A stretch of DNA of 38,348 nucleotides from Candidatus Saccharimonadota bacterium (GTDB lineage Bacteria; Patescibacteriota; Saccharimonadia; Saccharimonadales; Saccharimonadaceae). A model generated the notes under the pieces. It did not search any database, had not been told where the DNA came from, and worked only from the letters and a program-made list of their open reading frames with translations. The stretch spans positions 1 through 38,348 of the forward strand of contig JAFWNJ010000012.1 of the NCBI GenBank assembly GCA_017510425.1. The letters are read 5' to 3'. The first letter of the stretch is position 1. Every line of letters begins with the position of its first letter. The translations under genes were made by a program, and so were the position numbers. Of the stretch, positions 1 through 7,232 are shown one piece after another.

Positions 1-64
1 ACGAAAAGATTGAGTCGTTCTTCGAATCGATTCCTCTATCGCCCACTAGAGCATTTAACAATTT

Positions 65-141
65 GGGTCGGTAGCTCAGCAGGTTAGAGCACGGGCCTTT
101 TAAGCCCGGTGTCGAGGGTTCGAGCCCCTCCCGACTCACCA
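65..141 (+). tRNA. tRNA-Lys (anticodon UUU), CCA encoded
   Basis: A full cloverleaf can be folded. The acceptor stem GGGTCGG pairs with CCGACTC (one G-U pair), followed by discriminator A and an encoded CCA. The D arm is GCTC/GAGC. The anticodon stem CGGGC/GCCCG closes the loop CTTTTAA, which puts TTT at the anticodon, and the T arm is GAGGG TTCGAGC CCCTC. It would read AAA and AAG codons. A terminator-like hairpin follows, and a 21-base copy of its 3' end lies 57 bases further on. Confidence 0.97.
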
Positions 142-149
142 GATGTATG

Positions 150-175
150 TAACGCCTCCAGAGGGCGTTATTTTG
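150..175 (+). terminator. Terminator after tRNA-Lys
   Basis: TAACGCC (150-156) pairs with GGCGTTA (164-170) and is followed directly by TTTTG. This is a compact rho-independent terminator just after the tRNA. Confidence 0.7.
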
Positions 176-198
176 TTGGGGACTCGAATCTAAAGATG

Positions 199-219
199 CG
201 AGCCCCTCCCGACTCACCA
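199..219 (+). repeat. Partial second copy of the tRNA-Lys 3' end
   Basis: Positions 199-219 repeat positions 121-141 exactly for 21 bases, covering the 3' half of the T arm, the acceptor 3' strand and CCA. The rest of a tRNA is missing. It can also form a hairpin with the GGGGACTCG just upstream. It may be the remnant of a tandem tRNA or an attachment-site scar; the sequence alone does not decide. Confidence 0.8.
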
Positions 220-252
220 AATTCATGTTAAAATCACCCGGATGGGCATTTT

Positions 253-291
253 TTTGTGAAAAAAATATCCCCGAATTTAGTCGGGGATATT
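253..291 (-). terminator. Terminator of the DUF4282-like gene
   Basis: AATATCCCCGA (264-274) and TCGGGGATATT (281-291) form an 11-bp stem with a 6-base loop. Read on the reverse strand it is followed by a run of T, 14 bases past the stop codon of the reverse-strand gene. Confidence 0.8.
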
Positions 292-304
292 AATGAAAAT
301 GTGA

Positions 305-769
305 TTATTTCTTCTTGGTGTTTTCAGCAATGTCGCGAGTATTGCGCCAAATCATGATGAACATCATGGTCATTTCGTAGGCGATACGAACTGCGACTGG
401 CCCAAGAATAAGGCATGAGAAGAATGCTAAGATTGCAAAGCCGCCACTGACACCGATAGTTCCAAGGAAGGTGAAGGAGAACAGAATGACAAAGATCGTA
501 GCGATGTAGTAGACTACTTTCAAGATTGGCTCAATCCACATAATCTTGAAGGCTAGGAAGTCCTTAAGCCACTTGGCGAATTTGCCTTTTGGCTCGGTCT
601 TAGATTTGACAAATAAGAAATAAACTAAAATACCACCAACAATAGCAAGAATAAGAGCAATGATGCCCCAGATTCCGACACCGGCAGCGGTATTATACAT
701 ACTAGATGTATAATCACTTCCGCCATATAGGCCCTGTGTTAATGTTTCGTAGTCATTATAGTAGTCCAT
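305..769 (-). CDS. DUF4282-like integral membrane protein
   Basis: This 154-residue protein has a polar N-terminus of about 30 residues rich in Tyr, Asp and Ser. Three predicted membrane helices follow, around residues 31-54, 80-105 and 108-130, and the tail is basic (ends TKKK). The last two helices, with ILGPVAVRIAYEMTMMF and then NTRDIAE, resemble the DUF4282 pattern of a G-rich helix followed by R...E and a small polar end. The function of that family is unknown. The start is set by AAGGAG (reverse complement of 775-780) five bases before ATG. It is divergent from rarA and has its own terminator. The family call rests on motif memory only. Confidence 0.75.
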   Translation of the reverse strand: MDYYNDYETLTQGLYGGSDYTSSMYNTAAGVGIWGIIALILAIVGGILVYFLFVKSKTEPKGKFAKWLKDFLAFKIMWIEPILKVVYYIATIFVILFSFTFLGTIGVSGGFAILAFFSCLILGPVAVRIAYEMTMMFIMIWRNTRDIAENTKKK

Positions 770-797
770 TTTAACTCCTTTAGTTATTATTAGTTTA

Positions 798-827
798 ATT
801 CTAGCATAAAAAAATTATAAATGTAAA
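798..827 (-). promoter_or_regulatory. Promoter of the DUF4282-like gene
   Basis: On the reverse strand TTTACA (822-827) is separated by 18 bases from TAGAAT (798-803), which is preceded by TGC as an extended -10. The predicted start lies about 22 bases before the ATG, leaving room for the Shine-Dalgarno site. Confidence 0.5.
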
Positions 828-865
828 GTATTTGGTGACATTTTATTGTGGAAAAGTGATTATGT

Positions 866-893
866 TTGATAAGTACACTATATTATATATAAT
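866..893 (+). promoter_or_regulatory. rarA promoter, leaderless type
   Basis: TTGATA (866-871), a 16-base spacer, then TATAAT (888-893). The ATG at 901 starts 7 bases after the -10 box, so transcription should begin at or next to the start codon. Confidence 0.6.
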
Positions 894-900
894 ATATAGC

Positions 901-2169
901 ATGAATAGAATACCCCTAGCGGAGAGGATGCGCCCGAAGAAGCTTTCTGAAGTAGTTGGACAGGAAGAGATTATTGGTAGTGGCAAGATTTTGACGGAGA
1001 TTGCTAAGAAGGGGGAACCGGTGAACCTGATTTTTTGGGGGCCGCCGGGGACTGGTAAGACGACACTGGCACGAATTCTGGCGCACGAGTTTAAAGCGGA
1101 TTTTGTTGAAATCTCAGCTGTGACGGCGAGGAAGAAGGATGTCGAAGAGGTGGTAGAGCGAGCGAAACTAAACTGGAATTTGAAGACACGTACGGTTCTC
1201 TTCGTGGATGAAATCCATCGTTTCAATAAGGCTCAGCAGGATGCCTTCTTGCCGCACGTGGAATCAGGGTTGATTATATTGATTGGTGCGACGACCGAAA
1301 ATCCTTCGTTTGAAGTGATTTCGCCGCTCTTATCGAGGTCGCGCGTGGTGGTGCTGCAACCGCTATCCAAGAAGGCGATTTTGAAGGTATTGAAGCGTGC
1401 CTGTGAAGCTGAGGGAGTGGTGATTGAGTCGGATGCAACACGAGAAAAGCCAGCTAAGAGTAAGGAAGCAGGTGCCAAGAAGCGAAAAGCTCAAAATGAA
1501 GGGCCTATTATTACTAAAGAGGCCCTGGATTTAATTTCCGAGCTATCGGGCGGTGATGCTAGGGGCGCTTTGGGTGATTTGGAGCTTGCCCTTTCACTAT
1601 CCAGCGAAGTAGATGAGGAGACTGTGCTGGAAGCGGCTGGGAAGAAAATGCCTGGTTATGATAAGAAGGGCGACAAGCATTATGATACGATTTCGGCGTT
1701 TATAAAATCAATGCGGGGTTCGGATACAGATGCGGCGCTTTATTATCTTGCGCGAATGGTGCAGGCGGGGGAAGACCCAAAATTCATCGCGAGGCGGATG
1801 GTGATTTTTGCATCGGAAGATATTGGGCTTGCGGGGAATGGGGCTTTGTCGCTCGCGACGGCATGTTTCCAAGCGGTGGAAAGGGTTGGAATGCCGGAAT
1901 CGGGATTGATTCTGGCGCATACTTGTATTGCGCTAGCTAAATCCAAGAAGAACCGAGATTCGGCAGATGCGTGGTACAAAGCGCAGGATTTGGCAAAAAA
2001 GACAATGGGGGAACCAGTGCCAATTTGGCTTAGAAATGCACCGACGAGATTAATGAAAGATCTAGGATTTGGTAAGGGTCAGAAATGGGAATCTGGATTC
2101 CATCTGGATAAAAGCTATTTGCCGGATAGTATCAAGAACGAGAAAATCTTTCGTAGCACGATGAAATAA
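901..2169 (+). CDS. rarA: Replication-associated recombination protein A (RarA/MgsA AAA+ ATPase)
   Basis: A 422-residue clamp-loader-like AAA+ ATPase of the RarA/MgsA/WRNIP1 family, which acts at stalled replication forks. The Walker A motif GPPGTGKT is at 47-54, Walker B FVDEIHRF near 101-108, and sensor 1 is IGATTENPSFEV with the LLSRSRV arginine region near 143-149. The C-terminal oligomerisation region contains GGDARGALGDLE and the family segment YYLARMVQAGEDPKFIARRM. A Lys/Ala-rich stretch at about 179-202 interrupts the lid region and looks like a linker insertion. An upstream in-frame ATG would add 23 poorly conserved residues encoded by the promoter, so 901 is the preferred start. Confidence 0.95.
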   Translation: MNRIPLAERMRPKKLSEVVGQEEIIGSGKILTEIAKKGEPVNLIFWGPPGTGKTTLARILAHEFKADFVEISAVTARKKDVEEVVERAKLNWNLKTRTVLFVDEIHRFNKAQQDAFLPHVESGLIILIGATTENPSFEVISPLLSRSRVVVLQPLSKKAILKVLKRACEAEGVVIESDATREKPAKSKEAGAKKRKAQNEGPIITKEALDLISELSGGDARGALGDLELALSLSSEVDEETVLEAAGKKMPGYDKKGDKHYDTISAFIKSMRGSDTDAALYYLARMVQAGEDPKFIARRMVIFASEDIGLAGNGALSLATACFQAVERVGMPESGLILAHTCIALAKSKKNRDSADAWYKAQDLAKKTMGEPVPIWLRNAPTRLMKDLGFGKGQKWESGFHLDKSYLPDSIKNEKIFRSTMK

Positions 2170-2215
2170 TAGGCTTCTTGAGGATGTAAGATTTTTGGAT
2201 AGTATGATGGGGTGA

Positions 2216-2908
2216 TTAGTCGCTATCTAGCCCGGCTTGGAAGAACATGAGGACGTCTTGCCAATCGCCGGCGAGGTCGAAACCGGAGCTTACGAATTTA
2301 TTGAATTTAAAATAGGGCATACCGCTGACTAATTTGGCGGATTTAGCGGCGTTTTGTTTGATTTCGTCGAGTGGGTCTTGATTTTCAATACAGGATTCGA
2401 ACTCTTCGCCGAGGCCGATTTTTTTACCGATGGCGGTCCAGTATTCTTGTCCGTAGCTACTCATTTTACTAAAGCCGGATTTGCCGGTGGATTTGAAAAA
2501 GTCATTCCAGACGGTGGTAATTGCGAGATTGTAATAATCCCAGAATTTACCTTCGTTCTTGGCGCAGTAGGTGGCAATTGCGGAGTACCGAGAATGATCG
2601 GGGTGGGTCTCGCCGTATTCGTAGAGGAAATCGGAGAGCCGGATTTCGACAAGGATGTCGTTACTCTCAATGTATTCCTTGAACTCTTCCTCGTGTTCAA
2701 CAATGGCATTCTCGAAAGCGACACAGTATGGACAGACTAAATCGGAGTAAATAATGAAATAGTTCTCGGCCTCGGGATTGCCGATAGACATCTCGGTGTC
2801 CCAGACTTTATCGCTGTTGCTGGGTTTGACATTCATGCTGGCGGCGATGGCGGCAATGATGAGTGCGATGATGGCAACGATTCCGATGATTCTAAATATT
2901 TTTTTCAT
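2216..2908 (-). CDS. DsbA-like thioredoxin-fold protein, membrane-anchored
   Basis: A 230-residue protein with an N-terminal membrane anchor or signal (about residues 5-26), then a thioredoxin fold with the active-site motif CPYC in YSDLVCPYCVAFENA. A cis-proline segment, SGMPYFKFNKF, lies near the C-terminus. This is the Thioredoxin_4/DsbA arrangement, with a helical insert between the two motifs. It should act outside the membrane as a thiol oxidase or isomerase for exported proteins. Its start codon overlaps the end of the upstream membrane-protein gene by 17 bases, which indicates co-translation. No signal-peptidase site is obvious, so it is probably tethered. Confidence 0.88.
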   Translation of the reverse strand: MKKIFRIIGIVAIIALIIAAIAASMNVKPSNSDKVWDTEMSIGNPEAENYFIIYSDLVCPYCVAFENAIVEHEEEFKEYIESNDILVEIRLSDFLYEYGETHPDHSRYSAIATYCAKNEGKFWDYYNLAITTVWNDFFKSTGKSGFSKMSSYGQEYWTAIGKKIGLGEEFESCIENQDPLDEIKQNAAKSAKLVSGMPYFKFNKFVSSGFDLAGDWQDVLMFFQAGLDSD

Positions 2909-3521
2909 TTTTCTCCTTTGGATTGCTGGCTTTACTGGCTTTTTTGGCTAAATACCTTTCATTTATTATTGTAACATATGTTTCGACACCGAGGCGCTTA
3001 AGTGAGAGGATTGCGATTACGATAGCGAGAATTGTCACGATGGTGGAAATGGTTCCAGCCATGGCGAGTCCGCCTGTGGAAAAGATCGCGCCAAGAAGCG
3101 GTGTGAGAAGCGTGGTGCCGCAGGTGGGGCAGCCGGCGCCAAGGGCAATTAGCCCGGTAATAATGCCGGCATTGCCGAGATTGGCGGAGTTTTGTTCGCG
3201 CTTTTTATTCCAGAGTAGAACGATGAGGCCGATCAGGATTCCTTGTAAAATACAAATGCTAAAAACTGGTAGCCAATCTAGGAAAGGTTGATTAATACCA
3301 AATATACCAATGAAACTGTCGAAAAGAATCTGAAGATTATGTGGAAAACCTAAAGCAAAGATTAGATTAAACTTGGATGTGCCGCCGGACAGCAGGTTCA
3401 TCAGAAGGCCGAAAAACAGGAAAGACGGAATAAAACCATACCAGAAGCGCTTTTCTTTGGTGGCGAGAAGAATGCCTCTGCCAGCAATCGCAAAATCGTC
3501 TAACCATTTCCTCCAATTCAT
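2892..3521 (-). CDS. Polytopic membrane protein with a CPTC motif, partner of the DsbA-like protein
   Basis: A 209-residue protein with about four or five hydrophobic helices (near residues 28-45, 80-100, 113-135, 143-165). The helix around residue 130 contains GAGCPTCGTTLLTP, a CxxC pair at the membrane edge. The C-terminus is charged (ends KEKNEKNI). It overlaps the DsbA-like gene, so the two form a two-gene operon. I do not recognise the family with certainty. The intramembrane CxxC and the partner suggest a redox role, for example re-oxidising or reducing the DsbA-like protein in place of DsbB, VKOR or CcdA; that role is inference. The start is supported by a -10 box 6 bases upstream. Confidence 0.8.
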   Translation of the reverse strand: MNWRKWLDDFAIAGRGILLATKEKRFWYGFIPSFLFFGLLMNLLSGGTSKFNLIFALGFPHNLQILFDSFIGIFGINQPFLDWLPVFSICILQGILIGLIVLLWNKKREQNSANLGNAGIITGLIALGAGCPTCGTTLLTPLLGAIFSTGGLAMAGTISTIVTILAIVIAILSLKRLGVETYVTIINERYLAKKASKASNPKEKNEKNI

Positions 3522-3527
3522 AATAAT

Positions 3528-3536
3528 ATTGTATCA
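3528..3536 (-). promoter_or_regulatory. Extended -10 promoter of the CPTC-dsbA operon
   Basis: On the reverse strand TGATACAAT is an extended -10 (TGn plus TACAAT). It ends 6 bases before the ATG, so the mRNA is predicted leaderless. No good -35 is seen. Confidence 0.5.
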
Positions 3537-3627
3537 TGTTTGTCAACAATATTTTGTTCGGTTTTTTGGAGTTTACCTCTGTTGTGACTGAAACTAGTTA
3601 TGACATATTTTTGTTCAGAAAACAATG

Positions 3628-3655
3628 TTGACATTGAATATGGCTATGCTAAAAT
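3628..3655 (+). promoter_or_regulatory. Promoter of the candidate small RNA
   Basis: TTGACA (3628-3633), a 16-base spacer, then TAAAAT (3650-3655). No plausible start codon with a reading frame follows; the next gene has its own -10 at 3825. Confidence 0.6.
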
Positions 3656-3661
3656 AAAATC

Positions 3662-3797
3662 AGTTTGGACTCGTGTTGAGATGAGCCCAAGCCGGTATTG
3701 AGAGGTGCCATAAGGGTGGAGAGTGTAGTGTTGTTTTGGTTAAATGTGTGTCCGCCTAGAATTTTTATGAAAGCCTTTTACAAGAAGGCTTTTTTAG
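3662..3797 (+). ncRNA. Candidate small non-coding RNA, about 135 nt
   Basis: The 318-base gap between two divergent genes holds a promoter, about 110 bases of G-rich sequence with no convincing reading frame, and a strong terminator, all on the forward strand. Possible local stems include CTC/GAG near 3669-3679. A longer-range pairing of the GGAC near 3667 with the GTCC near 3750 would close the molecule into one domain. I see no SRP GGAA tetraloop region, no tmRNA tag and no RNase P core, so it is not one of the standard small RNAs that I can recognise. A 6S-like role is possible but unproven. Confidence 0.5.
3770..3797 (+). terminator. Terminator of the candidate small RNA
   Basis: AAAGCCTT (3770-3777) pairs with AAGGCTTT (3785-3792), followed by more T residues. 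It lies before the -10 of the next gene, so it ends a separate transcript. Confidence 0.8.
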
Positions 3798-3821
3798 TCA
3801 TTAGGATTTTTCTTCATGATA

Positions 3822-3830
3822 TGGTATAAT
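3822..3830 (+). promoter_or_regulatory. Extended -10 promoter of the YabE/RpfB-like gene
   Basis: TGGTATAAT is a perfect extended -10. It ends 9 bases before the ATG at 3840, so only a base or two of leader is expected. No clear -35. Confidence 0.6.
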
Positions 3831-3839
3831 GATATTTGT

Positions 3840-4925
3840 ATGAAACTGCCGAGGAAGATCGAACGAATTCTTGGTTTTGTGATTACTACTTCATTAGTGG
3901 TGGTTTTTGTTGTTTTGATTGGGGTTTTCTCTCGGAGGACTTTTGCACAGGGGGACGGTGATGATAGTTTTGTTAGCGACGAGGCTAGATATGTGACTTT
4001 TTATGATAGTGGGGAGAAGCTTACGGTGAAAACTAAGGCGCCTACTGTGGGTGAAGCTCTAAGTCGGGTCGGCATACTGATTAATGATGGTGATATTGTC
4101 GAACCGGAGCTTACTGCGGAGATTAATGCTGATAATTTTTACATTAATATTTACAGGGCACATCCTGTGGTGGTGAAAGATGGGTTAAATGATAAATATT
4201 TGATGACGGCGAGTTATGATGCGAAGACGATTGCTCGTCAGGCTGGATTTACGGTTTATGATGGGGATGAGGTGGTATTGGTGCCGAATGCGAGCTTCTT
4301 GGAGCTAGGAGTAGCAAGTGTTTATGAGCTAAAGCGTAACGGTGGAAGGACGATTACGGTGGAGGAGGAAATCCCGTTCGGCGAGGAGACGGTGAAGAGT
4401 TATACTTTAGAGCCTGGCAGACAGGAGGTGCAGCAGCTGGGCGAGCTAGGCTTAAAGAGGACTAATTACAATGTATTATATATTGATGGTGAGGAAGTAT
4501 CGAGAGAGTTCGTAAGTGAAGAAGTTGTAAAGGAACCGGTGTCAAGAGTGGTGGCGGTGGGAGCTAATAGGATTGAGATGAACCCGCTGACGGCATCTAA
4601 GGGAGTAAATCGGTACACTGTTACCGTGAATGGGGTGACACTGGAGCGGAAGGAGACCTATTATGATTTGCCGATGTCCGGGGTGATGTCTTTAGTGTCT
4701 GGTGCTTGTGGGGTGCCGGCGTATTATTCAGTGAGAGAGGACGGAGTGAAGATCGATGCGGATGGATATGTGTTAGTGGCAGCGCACCTTGGTAGGTATC
4801 CGCGCTGTTCGATCGTGGAGACGTCGCTCGGGCCGGGTAAAGTGTATGACACGGGGACTTTCGCGGAGACTAATCCGGAGCAGTTCGATATAGCGACCGA
4901 CTGGACGATTCGGGACGGACGGTAG
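3840..4925 (+). CDS. YabE/RpfB-like cell-wall protein (DUF348, G5 and 3D-like domains)
   Basis: A 361-residue exported protein with an N-terminal membrane segment (about 12-32). DUF348-type ubiquitin-like repeats lie near 50-150 (pattern VTFYDSGEKLTVKTKAPTVG and a second copy). A G5-like strand-rich region around 165-245 follows (EEEIPFGEETV...GVNRYTVTVNG). The C-terminal part resembles the 3D double-psi barrel of MltA/RpfB-type wall hydrolases, with VYDTGTF and FDIATDW supplying the expected Asp residues. Known homologues remodel or cleave peptidoglycan. Being immediately before ksgA matches the yabE-ksgA and rpfB-ksgA neighbourhoods of Bacillus and actinobacteria. The ATG at 3840 is chosen because the longer frame runs through the promoter. 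Confidence 0.82.
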   Translation: MKLPRKIERILGFVITTSLVVVFVVLIGVFSRRTFAQGDGDDSFVSDEARYVTFYDSGEKLTVKTKAPTVGEALSRVGILINDGDIVEPELTAEINADNFYINIYRAHPVVVKDGLNDKYLMTASYDAKTIARQAGFTVYDGDEVVLVPNASFLELGVASVYELKRNGGRTITVEEEIPFGEETVKSYTLEPGRQEVQQLGELGLKRTNYNVLYIDGEEVSREFVSEEVVKEPVSRVVAVGANRIEMNPLTASKGVNRYTVTVNGVTLERKETYYDLPMSGVMSLVSGACGVPAYYSVREDGVKIDADGYVLVAAHLGRYPRCSIVETSLGPGKVYDTGTFAETNPEQFDIATDWTIRDGR

Positions 4926-4927
4926 AG

Positions 4928-5686
4928 ATGTCAATGAAGAATAAGAAGGAACTAGGACAAAACTGGTTAAAAAATCGGACAATTCTGAATGAGATTGCGA
5001 GGCTAGCCGCGGAGGGAGATACGGAAGTGGGGCTATGTGTGGAAATTGGTCCGGGACTAGGATATTTGACTTCGTCACTGCTAAGGAAATTTGAAAAGGT
5101 GATTGCGGTGGAATATGACTCAGATTTGGCGCGGAAATTGCCAGGGTCATTTCCTGGGACCAACTTAACGGTCGTAAATGAGGATATTTTAAAGTATGAT
5201 TTCTCGAGGATAAACGAGCCATATGTGATAGTGGGAAATATACCATATTATATTACTAGTCCGATTATTCGGAAGGTCCTGACTCTAACGAACAAACCGA
5301 GGCGAGTGGTGCTACTGGTGCAGAAAGAGGTGGCAGAGCGGATTGTGAACGATAAAGAGACAATGCTTTCGTTATTTGTGAAGGATTATGCGAAGGTGAC
5401 AGCTGACATGGTGGTGCCGAAGGAGGAATTCGTGCCAGTACCGAAGGTAGATTCGCAGGTGATAGTAATGGAGTCATATGAGCGGCCGCTGGTGGACGAA
5501 AAGGTGTTTGATCTAATAAAGACGGGTTTCAAAGCCCCGAGGAAAAAATTAGTTCATAATCTGGCGGGACTGAGATCAAGAGAGGAATTGGAGCGAATTA
5601 TGGAGGAGTGTGGGATTTTGGGAGATGCTAGGCCGGGGGATGTGGGGATTAGTGAATGGGGAAAATTGGCTGAAAGACTAGTTTAG
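4928..5686 (+). CDS. ksgA: 16S rRNA (adenine1518-N6/adenine1519-N6)-dimethyltransferase
   Basis: A 252-residue SAM-dependent enzyme that dimethylates two adjacent adenines in the 3' hairpin of 16S rRNA during 30S maturation. The family signature LGQNWL is at residues 9-14, SAM motif I VEIGPGLGYL at 38-47, and the catalytic NIPYY at 104-108, followed by ITSPI. The C-terminal helical domain is short but present (GFKAPRKKLVHNLAG). It starts 2 bases after the stop of the YabE-like gene and is surely co-transcribed. A second ATG lies two codons in (4934). Confidence 0.95.
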   Translation: MSMKNKKELGQNWLKNRTILNEIARLAAEGDTEVGLCVEIGPGLGYLTSSLLRKFEKVIAVEYDSDLARKLPGSFPGTNLTVVNEDILKYDFSRINEPYVIVGNIPYYITSPIIRKVLTLTNKPRRVVLLVQKEVAERIVNDKETMLSLFVKDYAKVTADMVVPKEEFVPVPKVDSQVIVMESYERPLVDEKVFDLIKTGFKAPRKKLVHNLAGLRSREELERIMEECGILGDARPGDVGISEWGKLAERLV

Positions 5687-5733
5687 CTGGGATAGAAGTT
5701 ATTATTTATATCGCTATGAATGGTGAAGGATGT

Positions 5734-5775
5734 GAAATCGCGAAAATCGCGAAATTTCTGGACTTTCGCGATTTC
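5734..5775. repeat. Hairpin repeat A (CGCGAAA family)
   Basis: GAAATCGCGAAA (5734-5745) pairs with TTTCGCGATTTC (5764-5775). The 18-base loop contains a further partial copy of the arm. It is a diverged member of the repeat family described at 5824 and 7137. Confidence 0.8.
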
Positions 5776-5823
5776 AAAAAATAACAATAGCGGATTCACC
5801 ACTGTAATTACTGCACATTTCCA

Positions 5824-5862
5824 ATTCGCGAAAGTCACGGATTTTCTAGACTTTCGCGATTT
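5824..5862. repeat. Hairpin repeat B, left of the AAA ATPase
   Basis: CGCGAAAGTC (5827-5836) pairs with GACTTTCGCG (5849-5858). Positions 5826-5862 are identical over 37 bases to 7140-7176 on the other side of the ATPase gene, so the two copies are direct repeats that are each internally palindromic. Confidence 0.9.
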
Positions 5863-5877
5863 CAACTTAATAAGCTA

Positions 5878-5906
5878 TTGATTTTAGTGCAGAATTGCGC
5901 TATAAT
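5878..5906 (+). promoter_or_regulatory. Promoter of the AAA/DUF4143 ATPase
   Basis: TTGATT (5878-5883), a 17-base spacer, TATAAT (5901-5906). The ATG at 5913 is 6 bases downstream, giving a leaderless transcript. Confidence 0.65.
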
Positions 5907-5912
5907 GATGCT

Positions 5913-7130
5913 ATGGAAAGAATGTCATATTTACGATTATTGGACAATTTACGAGATACTCAAGTGATAAAGGTAGTGACCGGTGTACGCCGTTCTGGTA
6001 AGTCTACTTTACTGGAGCAATTTCGTGAGAGATTGATCAAAGGTGGTGTGCCGGAATCTAGAGTTCAGTTTTATAATCTTGAGGATAAACTTAATAAAAG
6101 ATACACCCTGGATGCTGATTTGCTACATGATGATATTTTGAGTGTTCTAGTGCCTGGTGTTATGAATTATATTTTTATAGATGAAGTTCAGCTGATTCCG
6201 GAGTTTGAAAAAACGTTGGACAGTTTGCATTTACGCCAAAATGTTGACCTATATGTCACTGGTTCCAATGCCGATATTACGAGTAGCGAGATTGGGACTT
6301 TGCTTTCGGGCAGATATGTTGAAATTAAAATGCAACCGTTGACTTTTAGCGAATTCTTGCAGTTTTTCCCAGATGGTGAAGTGGATAAATTTGCTAAATT
6401 TCAGACTTTTATGAGATTTGGCGGTTTTCCAGAGGTGGCAAAGTTACTTGCTGCTGGTAGGGATATCGCGGTTGCTCCGTATCTTCGTGGTATTTATGAG
6501 ACAGTTCTTGAAAAAGACATTAAGACAAGAAAAAATATTCGCTTTATGGATGATTTCCGCAATCTGATAAGTTTTACCTTTAACAATATAGGTAGTGTAA
6601 CCTCGCCGAATAATATATCAAATGTTCTTCGTAGTGAAAATCAGGTAATTGACAAATCTACGGTGTCTAACTATCTAGATGCTTTATCGGATTGTTATAT
6701 AATGTATCCGGTTCAAAGATTTGATGTTCGCGGTAAACAGCTCTTAAAAACCTTAGAAAAATATTATGCTGTGGATTTGGGGTTGGTCGATGCGGTGCTT
6801 GGTATGCCTAGTGGCGCTGATGTGGGACATCGTTTGGAAAATATAGTTTTTCTCGAATTATTTAAGCGTTACGATGGTAAAGTGTGGGTGGGTAAGAATT
6901 ACGAGAAGGAGATAGATTTTGTTTGCAAGGATCTGGATGGGACATTGGACTATTATCAGGTTGCTGAGACCGCGGCGAACCCGGAGACGCTTATGCGGGA
7001 ACTCTCTAGTATTGAGAACACTGGAGATAAGTATCGCAAAACTCTATTAACGTTAGATTTAATTGAGACCGATGAATCTGGAGTGGCTAGGCGCAACATT
7101 GTTAATTGGCTTTGCGATGTCGACAAATAA
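5913..7130 (+). CDS. AAA_14/DUF4143 ATPase
   Basis: A 405-residue protein of the widespread AAA plus DUF4143 family, whose cellular role is unsettled. Walker A GVRRSGKST is at residues 24-32 and Walker B YIFIDEVQ at about 86-93; a sensor-like segment, LYVTGSNADI, follows. The middle has the family run of LSGRYVEIKMQPLTFSEFL. The C-terminal DUF4143 part carries a winged-helix-like stretch (STVSNYLDALSDCYIMYPVQRFD) and a nuclease-like end with EIDFVCKD. Such genes are often strain-variable and behave like accessory cargo. Identical 37-base hairpin repeats on both sides fit that view. The ATG at 5913 is chosen from the promoter; the ATG at 5922 is an alternative. Confidence 0.9.
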   Translation: MERMSYLRLLDNLRDTQVIKVVTGVRRSGKSTLLEQFRERLIKGGVPESRVQFYNLEDKLNKRYTLDADLLHDDILSVLVPGVMNYIFIDEVQLIPEFEKTLDSLHLRQNVDLYVTGSNADITSSEIGTLLSGRYVEIKMQPLTFSEFLQFFPDGEVDKFAKFQTFMRFGGFPEVAKLLAAGRDIAVAPYLRGIYETVLEKDIKTRKNIRFMDDFRNLISFTFNNIGSVTSPNNISNVLRSENQVIDKSTVSNYLDALSDCYIMYPVQRFDVRGKQLLKTLEKYYAVDLGLVDAVLGMPSGADVGHRLENIVFLELFKRYDGKVWVGKNYEKEIDFVCKDLDGTLDYYQVAETAANPETLMRELSSIENTGDKYRKTLLTLDLIETDESGVARRNIVNWLCDVDK

Positions 7131-7136
7131 TGCTTG

Positions 7137-7176
7137 AAATCGCGAAAGTCACGGATTTTCTAGACTTTCGCGATTT
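7137..7176. repeat. Hairpin repeat C, right of the AAA ATPase
   Basis: A perfect 14-bp stem: AAATCGCGAAAGTC (7137-7150) with GACTTTCGCGATTT (7163-7176). The 12-base loop is identical to that of repeat B. It begins 7 bases after the ATPase stop codon and could also work as a bidirectional terminator, though no T-run follows. Confidence 0.9.
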
Positions 7177-7197
7177 GGTAGTAATAATGTGCAGCAC

Positions 7198-7226
7198 TTG
7201 ACTCCATAATGATTATGCTATAAAAT
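7198..7226 (+). promoter_or_regulatory. Promoter of the FISUMP protein gene
   Basis: TTGACT (7198-7203), a 17-base spacer, TAAAAT (7221-7226) within TATAAAAT. The ATG at 7233 lies 6 bases downstream, so the message is predicted leaderless. Confidence 0.6.
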
Positions 7227-7232
7227 GAAAAC

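Noticed and set aside
3-74. Open frame entering from the left edge (contains EKIESFFESIPLSPTRAFN)
   Set aside because: It would end inside the tRNA-Lys gene and is only 23 codons; nothing shows it is the tail of a real gene.
843-1226. Reverse ORF of 127 residues
   Set aside because: Lies wholly opposite rarA; composition is that of an antisense shadow.
3373-3591. Forward ORF of 72 residues
   Set aside because: Antisense to the CPTC membrane protein gene and its promoter; no ribosome-binding site.
5683-5865. 60-residue reverse ORF with FRDF-like repeats
   Set aside because: It is made by the hairpin repeats A and B; the peptide repeats simply reflect the palindromes.
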